From: a virus
Strand: one strand, 5' to 3'
IMG/VR virus record: IMGVR_UViG_3300002483_000071
Coordinates: 2,357 to 25,236 of that record
DNA: 22,880 bases
Made by a program: the position numbers and the translations under genes. The notes under the pieces are model-generated. The model had not been told where the DNA came from, ran no database searches, and worked only from the letters and a program-made list of their open reading frames with translations. Positions 6,801-12,852 of this stretch are shown piece after piece; position 1 is the stretch's first letter, and each line of letters opens with the position of its first letter.

Positions 6801-7551
6801 AAAAGAGAAAATAAATTTTAGTGAATTAATGAAAATGAAAAGAGAGAATAGAAAACCTAGAATGGTATTGGGTATTTGGGGAGAACCAAAGACGGGTAAA
6901 ACCGGACTTGCATTAGACTTCCCCGATAGAAAGATATTTGTTTTAGATTGGGATAGAGGCGTTGAATCAACTTGGTTTCAACACCACGATGCAACAGATA
7001 GAATAGAAGTATTTTGTCCTATTGTAATGAATAAAGATAACATTATTGATATTAACGAAAGTGAATCACGCTCGTTAGAATTTATCAATCATGCTAAGCA
7101 ATCAATAGATGCAGGAGATAAACCTATCTTTGTTATTGATGGAGTAGATACTTGGCTTTCTTCATGTATGTTGAAAGTTAATCCTAATCCTAGAGTGGTG
7201 ACAAAGATTATGCCGTTCCAATATGGTAACAGAAACAAAGCATTCTATTATTTATTAGATACTATATACAACTTAGAATGTGATGTAATATTTATTACGC
7301 ATGATACTGAAAAATATGTCGATAATGTGCCTGTTGGAGTTCAGCCAATGTGGAAAGATTGGGGAGGTAAACTTGAACAAGAGATTTACTGTTCTAAAAA
7401 GAAAGTAAAGGGAGAACTACATTTCTTTGCTGAATTATTGGGTAGTAGAACTAATGGTAAACTTGTAGGTTCTAAGTGGACTACAAGACAAGGAACTCCA
7501 CCTAACATTACATGGAATGGACTAAAGGAATTAAGAGAGGGAGAAATATGA
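6790..7551 (+). CDS. RadA/Sak4-like recombinase ATPase
   Basis: 253 residues with Walker A GEPKTGKT at 31-38, Walker B PIFVIDGVD at about 112-120, and a downstream strand DVIFITHDTE. This fits the short single-domain RecA/RadA-like ATPases that viruses use in recombination (Sak4 type). The N-terminal extension is short and basic, with no HhH domain, unlike cellular RadA. ATG 6790 is preferred over GTG 6781: it has AGGTG six bases upstream. The gene overlaps the upstream reading frame by 11 bases and the clamp gene by ATGA. Likely role: strand annealing or exchange with the viral SSB during recombination-dependent replication. The family call is from motif layout and length. Confidence 0.75.
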   Translation: MSFRKEKINFSELMKMKRENRKPRMVLGIWGEPKTGKTGLALDFPDRKIFVLDWDRGVESTWFQHHDATDRIEVFCPIVMNKDNIIDINESESRSLEFINHAKQSIDAGDKPIFVIDGVDTWLSSCMLKVNPNPRVVTKIMPFQYGNRNKAFYYLLDTIYNLECDVIFITHDTEKYVDNVPVGVQPMWKDWGGKLEQEIYCSKKKVKGELHFFAELLGSRTNGKLVGSKWTTRQGTPPNITWNGLKELREGEI

Positions 7552-8321
7552 AATTTACAGTAGATGCAAAAGAATTAGTCAAAGCATTAACAGATATACA
7601 ATTGAAAGGAAAATACTTCAATGGTGCAAGTCTAACTAATAATACTTTAATAGAGTATTTTTACGCTAAATTGCACAATAATACATTGAGTTTATGGAAT
7701 TGCGATTCTATTAATTCATTAATAGTTAGAGTCAATATAACTGTTGAAGGTGATGAAGACGGAACGGTTGTTGGTGAAACCGGAGAGTTGTTGAAATATC
7801 TAAAGAAGTTCAGTGGTGATGTAGTAGTAAACTGTGGTGATATTATTACTATGACAAATAACAATAGTAAACTTTCACAACCTACTATTGCGAATCATCC
7901 TAATATGGAAACATTAAATCGTATGGGTCAGCATGTCCTAGATACACGCTTTGAGGAAAACCTAGAAACTTTGTTTAACTTTAACAAAGAAAAATATGAA
8001 GGTGCATTTCAATTAGACTCAAATACATTTAGTGAAACTATGAAACTTTGTGAGTTAATCGGTAGTGGTGTTTATCACCTAAACTATGAACATGATAAGA
8101 ATAAGTTATCACTGTCTAGTGCTACTAACAACTCAAATAAGTTTGAAACTTCTATTGAGTTAGAAGGCAATATTGGAGAATCAGCAACACTAGATTTTTC
8201 TAGCCCACTACATGTATTGTTTGACAATGAAATGTTGAACTTTTATGTCAAAGATGATTTCCCGATGTTAATTATATCGGAGAATAAACTTTTGATTAAA
8301 GCACCACACTTAGCAAATTGA
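7548..8321 (+). CDS. PCNA-like sliding clamp
   Basis: 257 residues, the size of archaeal PCNA (about 250). The N-terminus MKFTVDAKELVKALTDIQ and the central NTFSETMKLCELIG repeat the helix entry of each clamp half, and the ending FPMLIISENKLLIKAPHL resembles the PCNA terminal strand and tail. The protein is divergent, with little beyond the two-domain layout and length to go on. It lies between the recombinase and the polymerase, and two proteins in the window end in PIP boxes, which supports a viral clamp. The ATG overlaps the upstream stop as ATGA. It would encircle DNA after loading by the RFC proteins. Confidence 0.75.
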   Translation: MKFTVDAKELVKALTDIQLKGKYFNGASLTNNTLIEYFYAKLHNNTLSLWNCDSINSLIVRVNITVEGDEDGTVVGETGELLKYLKKFSGDVVVNCGDIITMTNNNSKLSQPTIANHPNMETLNRMGQHVLDTRFEENLETLFNFNKEKYEGAFQLDSNTFSETMKLCELIGSGVYHLNYEHDKNKLSLSSATNNSNKFETSIELEGNIGESATLDFSSPLHVLFDNEMLNFYVKDDFPMLIISENKLLIKAPHLAN

Positions 8322-8330
8322 GGAATATAA

Positions 8331-9995
8331 ATGATAATTAGTAATAAAAATGGAAATACAATATACAAATCTTGGAGAGAAAACGGAAAAAGAAAAAGCG
8401 AAGAGGTAGAGTTTCGACCCTACTTCTATGTTTTAGAAGATGAGGTAGAAAGAAATTACTATCCTTTGAACAAATATACCAATGGTAGATTTGAATATGA
8501 AGATGGAGATTGGAAAAGCCTAGAAGGTGAACCTTTGAAGAGAGTCTATGTTGAAAAATCATATGACATAAAAAGTGCTAGGCAACTCTTTACTAAAACA
8601 TATGAGGCTGATGTGCCTTATACATTTAGATATGCAGTTGATGAAGTTAATGAGATGCCCGAATACAATATGCGTAAGTGGTATTGGGATATGGAATGGC
8701 AACAAGGAGGAGAACATGATGGTTGCATTACTACTATTGTAGTGTATGATAACTACGATAAGAAATACATTCAGTGGACTTGGTTTCCCGAAGGCCATCA
8801 ATGTTATAACCCATCCCAAATAATAAGTTATAATACAGAAACAAAACACAACACTTATTTTTGTCGTGATGAAAAATTTATGCTTGAAGTCTTTATGGGA
8901 TATATGATTGCTAAAGACCCCGATATGTTAATTGCATGGTTTGGTCTTAAGTTCGACTTACCTAAGTTATTAGATAGAGCATGTGCTTTGGGTTTGAATC
9001 CTTTAATCATGTCGCCTTATCATAAGATAGATGGAGTTAAGCAACTTAAGAAAGGTTGCAGTTTTAAGAGACAAGATGGTTATTCACCAATTGAACAACC
9101 TATTGGTGGAAGGCTAACTCTTAACTTAGACCTAGCATTTGAAAGACAATGGAATGATTCTCAAAGAGGAACATTACCTTCACTAAGTCTTGATTATGTT
9201 TCTAAGATATTGTTCGATGAAGGAAAGGTAATGGAAACTAAGTTTGAAGACCCTAACGAATTTTATCGTAGAGCATGGTTAGAAGATACAGAAGCATACT
9301 TAAATTATGCCTTAGTAGATGTAGAACTCTTAGTTAAAATAGATGAATCAAACTATTGTAGTGAAGCAATAATATCATTACAACGATTACTAAAAGCACC
9401 TTTCAAGGCTTGCTTCTATGCTTCACATATGGGTTCTATTTACTTTATGAGAAATGCTTGGTGGAAAGCACCAACAGGTATCAAAAGTGCTGATAGAAGA
9501 GAATATCAAGGGGCTATGATTTATGACCCGCTTAGTGAGAATACTAATGGTTTACATCTTAATGTAGCGGCATTTGACTTTGCGGGGCTATATCCTTCAA
9601 TGATGGTTGCTAGAAACATATCTTGGGAAACTAAGAGCGAAACACCTACTGAATTTGGGGTTAATATATTAACACCAAGAGATTTCAGCGAAGTGGAAGG
9701 AGAGCGAATGCACTATTATAGAACTGATGAACTAGGACTATTACCTAGAGCAGTTCTTGAATTGAAAGAGTTAAGAAATGATTACAAGAAAAGAATGAAG
9801 AACTCCGAAGGTGATGAGTATGTCAAGTGGTATAATAACCAAATGGCGGTCAAGAGACTAATGGCTTCATTTTATGGTGTATTAGCGTTTCAAGGATTTG
9901 GTTGGGCCGATGTAGATTTAGCCGCTAGTATTACTGCTAGTGCTAGAGAAGCGATTAGACTAGCCGCATTTAAGGCGAAGGAGTTGGAAGTATGA
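8331..9995 (+). CDS. polB: Family B DNA polymerase, N-terminal part (exonuclease, palm motifs A and B)
   Basis: 554 residues. The 3'-5' exonuclease site is complete: Exo I WDMEW (D120, E122), Exo II FGLKFD (D209), Exo III YALVD (Y326, D330). Polymerase motif A is DFAGLYPSM at 416-424. Motif B is KRLMASFYG at 508-516, with Ala where most family members have Asn. The YxGG-type linker reads EYQGAMIYDP. The chain stops just after the motif B helix (REAIRLAAFKAKELEV) and lacks motif C and the thumb. These are encoded 1.77 kb downstream at 11762, so the enzyme must assemble from two chains. No intein sequence is present at the break. GAGGAAT precedes the ATG. Confidence 0.95.
   Translation: MIISNKNGNTIYKSWRENGKRKSEEVEFRPYFYVLEDEVERNYYPLNKYTNGRFEYEDGDWKSLEGEPLKRVYVEKSYDIKSARQLFTKTYEADVPYTFRYAVDEVNEMPEYNMRKWYWDMEWQQGGEHDGCITTIVVYDNYDKKYIQWTWFPEGHQCYNPSQIISYNTETKHNTYFCRDEKFMLEVFMGYMIAKDPDMLIAWFGLKFDLPKLLDRACALGLNPLIMSPYHKIDGVKQLKKGCSFKRQDGYSPIEQPIGGRLTLNLDLAFERQWNDSQRGTLPSLSLDYVSKILFDEGKVMETKFEDPNEFYRRAWLEDTEAYLNYALVDVELLVKIDESNYCSEAIISLQRLLKAPFKACFYASHMGSIYFMRNAWWKAPTGIKSADRREYQGAMIYDPLSENTNGLHLNVAAFDFAGLYPSMMVARNISWETKSETPTEFGVNILTPRDFSEVEGERMHYYRTDELGLLPRAVLELKELRNDYKKRMKNSEGDEYVKWYNNQMAVKRLMASFYGVLAFQGFGWADVDLAASITASAREAIRLAAFKAKELEV
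9974..9994 (+). repeat. Gene-end repeat, copy 1 (PolB N-terminal 3' end)
   Basis: Contains AAGGAGTTGGAAGTAT, identical to the end of the 79-residue gene at 10213-10228. It encodes KELEV and doubles as the Shine-Dalgarno for the next ATG. Confidence 0.7.
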
Positions 9996-10231
9996 GTTTA
10001 CAATTAAATAAATTACCGCCACATGAAGGCTTAGGAGATATTGTATTACAAGAAGCCGAAGAAGATACAGGGGATATTCCTTTTTACAGACCATGTTTAT
10101 ATCGTTGGAGTAAAGAAGAAATAGCAAAATATGAGGCTGAAAATGATAGAAGTTATTTTGGTTGGTGTGTTTATGGTGCTAATCCTATTTATGGCGTATC
10201 AGCATGGATAGTAAAGGAGTTGGAAGTATAA
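9992..10231 (+). CDS. Hypothetical protein (79 aa) inside the split polymerase locus
   Basis: 79 residues, first gene of the nine-gene insert between the PolB parts. It overlaps the PolB stop as ATGA. It is rich in Tyr, Trp and Pro (PFYRPCLYRW, SYFGWCVYGANPIYG) with an acidic centre, and has no recognisable family. Its last five residues, KELEV, and the DNA AAGGAGTTGGAAGTAT are identical to the end of the PolB N-terminal gene. It therefore carries a copy of the same gene end and the same Shine-Dalgarno. Function is unknown. Confidence 0.75.
   Translation: MSLQLNKLPPHEGLGDIVLQEAEEDTGDIPFYRPCLYRWSKEEIAKYEAENDRSYFGWCVYGANPIYGVSAWIVKELEV
10211..10231 (+). repeat. Gene-end repeat, copy 2 (79-aa gene 3' end)
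   Basis: Second copy of AAGGAGTTGGAAGTAT, again coding KELEV directly before a stop and overlapping the next start. It lies one gene inside the polymerase-splitting insert, so it could mark how the first insert gene was added. Confidence 0.7.
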
Positions 10232-10389
10232 TGGGAAGTATGGAATGTATGATATGTAATAAAAATGAATATCTTAAGACATTTGTTTTAGGAAATGAAG
10301 AATGGTCGGTATGCAGAAATTGTGTGGACTATGGCCTTATTATGTTAATAAATAAAGTGAAACCAAAAAGGAGTCGGAAGAATGAATAG
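10231..10389 (+). CDS. Zinc-ribbon mini-protein (52 aa)
   Basis: 52 residues with CMICNK near the N-terminus and CRNC about 23 residues later: a two-knuckle zinc ribbon, followed by a hydrophobic stretch (YGLIMLI) and a basic tail (KPKRSRKNE). ATG 10231 overlaps the upstream TAA (TAATG) and uses the repeated GGAGTTGGAAG Shine-Dalgarno. A longer frame from 10204 exists but has no ribosome site. The function is unknown; zinc-ribbon mini-proteins often bind nucleic acids or host proteins. Confidence 0.75.
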   Translation: MGSMECMICNKNEYLKTFVLGNEEWSVCRNCVDYGLIMLINKVKPKRSRKNE

Positions 10390-10507
10390 AATAAAATGTA
10401 TGAAACCATTGGCACATAATCCTCAATTTGAGGGTAAGTTTCATTGTAAAAGATGTGCAGAAGAAATAAAAATGAGGAATAAAAATGAGTATAACAACAG
10501 AATGTAG
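10382..10507 (+). CDS. Cys/His-containing mini-protein (41 aa)
   Basis: A 41-residue frame, MNRIKCMKPLAHNPQFEGKF then HCKRCAEEIK. The potential metal ligands are C6, H12, H21, C22 and C25. GGAG lies eight bases before the ATG, and the gene overlaps both neighbours. The last 23 bases share sequence with the start of the next gene, which has its own strong ribosome site inside this frame. Small size lowers confidence, but the HCxxC motif and signals are consistent with the other mini-proteins around it. Confidence 0.55.
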   Translation: MNRIKCMKPLAHNPQFEGKFHCKRCAEEIKMRNKNEYNNRM

Positions 10508-10931
10508 AGAATGTAGGCAGGTCTTTAGAAAGAGGTCTTTGAAATCAACAGAAAAAATATGCGAGGCTTGTAGAGGTAGCGGAGGAAGAAACAGATACAA
10601 GGTTATGGCTAATAAAACTGTTAATGCAATAGCAATAGTAGATAATATGGAAAAGCAAATAGAAGATTTAAAATCCTCTATTGATGTATTACATAGCAAT
10701 ATTGGAGTTGAAGTTCAGCACCAAATAACTAATGACATAAAACCTATTGTAGAAAGAATAGTGGATGAAAAAGTTAGTGAACTAAAAGATGTTATTATCT
10801 CTTCTATGACTAAATCACAAAAAGCACAAGAAGAAATCAAAGAACTTAATAAAACAATAAACTTACAAAAGGGTTCTATTACAAGAATGAGGAATAAGAT
10901 AAAAGCATTTGAAAAGAGGTTGATACAATGA
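10485..10931 (+). CDS. Zinc-ribbon plus coiled-coil protein (148 aa)
   Basis: Residues 7-29 form a zinc ribbon (CRECRQVF ... CEACRG), followed by a Gly/Arg-rich linker. The rest, about 45-148, is nearly continuous coiled coil (NMEKQIEDLKSSIDVLHSNI, then KELNKTINLQ and NKIKAFEKRL). Such a protein could oligomerise through the coil and bind nucleic acid or a replisome partner through the ribbon. The ATG follows GAGGAATAAAA. It is the largest product of the insert between the PolB parts. No family assignment. Confidence 0.75.
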   Translation: MSITTECRECRQVFRKRSLKSTEKICEACRGSGGRNRYKVMANKTVNAIAIVDNMEKQIEDLKSSIDVLHSNIGVEVQHQITNDIKPIVERIVDEKVSELKDVIISSMTKSQKAQEEIKELNKTINLQKGSITRMRNKIKAFEKRLIQ

Positions 10932-11065
10932 AATGTCCTAGATGTGGAGGTTCAATAACTTACATAGAATTGAAGCCCAAAACTAATTATTCTTATGCTC
11001 AACATACTAAGAAAAGGGCTAAATTGGCATGTAACTCTTGTGACTACGAGGAGGTATTTAGTTGA
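10928..11065 (+). CDS. Zinc-ribbon mini-protein (45 aa)
   Basis: A 45-residue zinc ribbon with CPRCGG at 3-8 and CNSCDYEE at about 35-42, the spacing of TFIIS/RNA-polymerase-type ribbons. The ATG overlaps the upstream stop as ATGA. The end holds the GAGGAGG Shine-Dalgarno for the next gene and overlaps its TTG start. Function is unknown; the four-Cys ribbon is clear. Confidence 0.75.
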   Translation: MKCPRCGGSITYIELKPKTNYSYAQHTKKRAKLACNSCDYEEVFS

Positions 11066-11271
11066 ATAAATATTTTAAGAAATGGATTCTTGAAACAGTA
11101 GAGGAAATGGAAGAGACATTTACAGTTAATGAAATTGTTTCCGCTATTGTTGAAAAGAAAGGAACTAGTATGTATATTGGAAACTCTCAAGAGGTAGGTA
11201 GCCTACTATCTACTATGCCTAAATTAGTAGAAAGAATAGGTGAAGGAGAATATAGGAGGTTAAATATATGA
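11062..11271 (+). CDS. Winged-helix-like small protein (69 aa), TTG start
   Basis: 69 residues: an N-terminal helix, then FTVNEIVSAIVEKKG, SQEVGSLLSTMPKLVERI and a final beta-type GEGEYRRLNI. The order of helices and terminal wing resembles the two paralogues at 3410-3905, though at low similarity. It starts with TTG in a TTGA overlap, with GAGGAGG about seven bases upstream. Probably DNA-binding, by fold pattern only. Confidence 0.7.
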   Translation: MNKYFKKWILETVEEMEETFTVNEIVSAIVEKKGTSMYIGNSQEVGSLLSTMPKLVERIGEGEYRRLNI

Positions 11272-11426
11272 AATACACAAAATATGTAGTTGCCAAAATA
11301 GAATACGATACGGAAGAAACATGGAAAGAAACAGAAAAAGACATTTATGATATAATAGAAATGCTAACTAATGTAAAGCGTAAGGCAACTATTATAGAAA
11401 TTGATGGACAAGACACGGAGGAATAA
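11268..11426 (+). CDS. Hypothetical protein (52 aa)
   Basis: A 52-residue frame: an N-terminal strand KYVVAKIEY, an acidic helical centre (TEKDIYDIIEMLTNV) and a C-terminal strand KATIIEIDGQ. A small alpha/beta protein with no family assignment. The ATG overlaps the upstream TGA, with AGGAGG just ahead. Its end supplies GGAGG for the next start. Confidence 0.65.
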   Translation: MKYTKYVVAKIEYDTEETWKETEKDIYDIIEMLTNVKRKATIIEIDGQDTEE

Positions 11427-11428
11427 CA

Positions 11429-11563
11429 GTGTCGATGATGGACAAGACAAATGAACTCCTTGAGGAATTACTCGCTATGATTGCTAAGAGCAATAAAATA
11501 TTAATGATGGTAAATATTGTAAATATAGCGACCATTATAACAATAATAACGGTGATATTATGA
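11429..11563 (+). CDS. Small single-pass membrane protein (44 aa), GTG start
   Basis: 44 residues: a short charged N-terminus (DKTNELLEEL), then an unbroken hydrophobic helix of about 20 residues running to the C-terminus (MMVNIVNIATIITIITVI). The GTG at 11429 is six bases after GGAGG; ATG 11435 or 11438 would be more distant. It sits just before a coiled-coil gene that overlaps it as ATGA. An unusual membrane product inside a replication array; it could tether a complex or act late in infection, but the role is unknown. Confidence 0.6.
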   Translation: MSMMDKTNELLEELLAMIAKSNKILMMVNIVNIATIITIITVIL

Positions 11564-11757
11564 ATGAAAAAGAAATGAAATATGAAATACAAAAATTAGA
11601 AGAAAGGATTGAAGGCTTAGAAAGAGAGGTAGAAGAACTATACTTAGAGATAGAACTAACAAAAGTTTCAAGTAGCAACATAAGAGACATTATGGAAGAA
11701 GTCGCTAAGTTAGCAAATCAACCTGTTGGAATGATGTTTAATTATAGCAGTGTGTGA
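11560..11757 (+). CDS. Small coiled-coil protein (65 aa)
   Basis: 65 residues. The first 45 are a strong Glu/Leu coiled coil (KLEERIEGLEREVEELYLEI), followed by a short helical tail ending FNYSSV. The ATG overlaps the upstream stop and has GGTGAT four bases ahead. Last gene of the insert; its stop lies four bases before the PolB C-terminal start and it carries that gene's GTGAT ribosome site. Function is unknown. Confidence 0.7.
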   Translation: MNEKEMKYEIQKLEERIEGLEREVEELYLEIELTKVSSSNIRDIMEEVAKLANQPVGMMFNYSSV

Positions 11758-11761
11758 TATT

Positions 11762-12667
11762 ATGAAAGTAGTTTACGGACATACAGATTCGATTTATGTT
11801 CAAATTGATTCTGTTGAAAAGGCACAAGACGCTATTAAAGAAATAGAGTCTAGTGTTAGAGAACACTTCCCTAATGTTATGGGATTAGAACAACACCCCG
11901 TAGTGCTAGAGTTTGAGAAATACTATTCAGCATTGGGTGTTGGAACAACTAAGAATAGAAATGCAGGTATGATAACTTGGAAAGATGGAGAATGGCTAGA
12001 TGAACCGGAGTTTATTATGACAGGTTTTACGGCCAAAAGAGTTAGTGAAACTAAACTTGCTAAAGAAGTTCAAACCGATGTATTGACAATGTGGGTGAAT
12101 GAAAAACCAATGTTAGAAATCAACAAATATCTACACAATAAATACATGTCAGTATTGGATGGAAAGGTCGAACTACAAGATATTATTAAAAGAAGTAGGC
12201 TTAAAGAAAACAGATTGAAAGTAAAATGTTCTAAAGTTACAGAGCATGGATGGGGTTGTAAATCAAGATACACTTTACATGAGTGCTTGCCTTTAAGATG
12301 GTGTAAAAAATGCGGTGAAGATGTTAAGAATTTTAGGACTTTAGATGGTAAAAAACCAACAATAGGTTCGGGTATTGCAGGTGTATTACACGCCAAACAA
12401 AAAGACATTACATTTGACGACTCTTACTTATACCTTAAAGTAGCAAAGTCCGGTGAAGTATTTACACACCCGCTAACTAAAGAAGTGAAGACTGTTGAAT
12501 ATGTAGCAGGTTCTCGGTATATTGATTTTGATAAGTATAAACCCGATTATCAACACTATGCCGAGCAAGTAATAAAGAAGGCTGAACCAATTTATAAGGC
12601 TATGAATTGGGATTTGTCTAATATCAAATCGGGTAAAATACAAACAAATTTGGAGGAATGGTTTTGA
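11762..12667 (+). CDS. polB: Family B DNA polymerase, C-terminal part (motif C, thumb, PIP box)
   Basis: 301 residues starting exactly at the strand that carries motif C: KVVYGHTDS, with the catalytic Asp9 kept and His at the place of the usual first Asp. It continues with the KKRY-type element (TTKNRNAG), GFTAKRVSETKLAKEVQ, and a thumb domain. Residues 156-184 add a Cys cluster (C156, C166, C175, C181, C184) that could bind zinc and is not part of the usual thumb. The last eight residues, QTNLEEWF, match the PIP box that archaeal PolB uses to hold PCNA. ATG 11762 with GTGAT just upstream is preferred over GTG 11750. With the N-terminal chain it gives about 855 residues and a complete polymerase. 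Confidence 0.93.
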   Translation: MKVVYGHTDSIYVQIDSVEKAQDAIKEIESSVREHFPNVMGLEQHPVVLEFEKYYSALGVGTTKNRNAGMITWKDGEWLDEPEFIMTGFTAKRVSETKLAKEVQTDVLTMWVNEKPMLEINKYLHNKYMSVLDGKVELQDIIKRSRLKENRLKVKCSKVTEHGWGCKSRYTLHECLPLRWCKKCGEDVKNFRTLDGKKPTIGSGIAGVLHAKQKDITFDDSYLYLKVAKSGEVFTHPLTKEVKTVEYVAGSRYIDFDKYKPDYQHYAEQVIKKAEPIYKAMNWDLSNIKSGKIQTNLEEWF

Positions 12668-12852
12668 AAGAAAGTAAAATGAAAGATAGTTTAGATGAAA
12701 TAAGAGAAAAGTGGACTTATGAATTTGGTAAGTTTCAATTAACTGTTAAAGAAGATATGTCCTTTGAGGATTTTCTTCTTTGGTATGTAGATATGTTAGA
12801 TGGTGAGTTTACATCATTTGTTGATGAAATGAAAAGAAAGGGGGCATTATGA
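12664..12852 (+). CDS. Hypothetical acidic protein (62 aa), TTG start
   Basis: 62 residues, helical and acidic, with an aromatic-rich centre (FEDFLLWYVDMLDGEFTSF). TTG 12664 overlaps the PolB stop as TTGA and lies seven bases after GGAGG. The in-frame ATG at 12658 is only one base from that Shine-Dalgarno, so it is a poor start. No family is recognised. The position directly after PolB suggests co-translation with it. Confidence 0.7.
   Translation: MKESKMKDSLDEIREKWTYEFGKFQLTVKEDMSFEDFLLWYVDMLDGEFTSFVDEMKRKGAL

Noticed and set aside
10340-10699. 119-residue minus-strand frame rich in Leu, Ser and Phe
   Set aside because: Antisense shadow of the zinc-ribbon genes, which have their own starts and overlaps; the hydrophobic residues arise from reverse-reading Lys/Glu-rich codons.
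9992-11761. Intein or split intein in PolB
   Set aside because: Neither chain carries an intein block at the junction: no Cys/Ser start block after KELEV and no His-Asn end before KVVYGHTDS. Motif C begins almost at the initiator Met.
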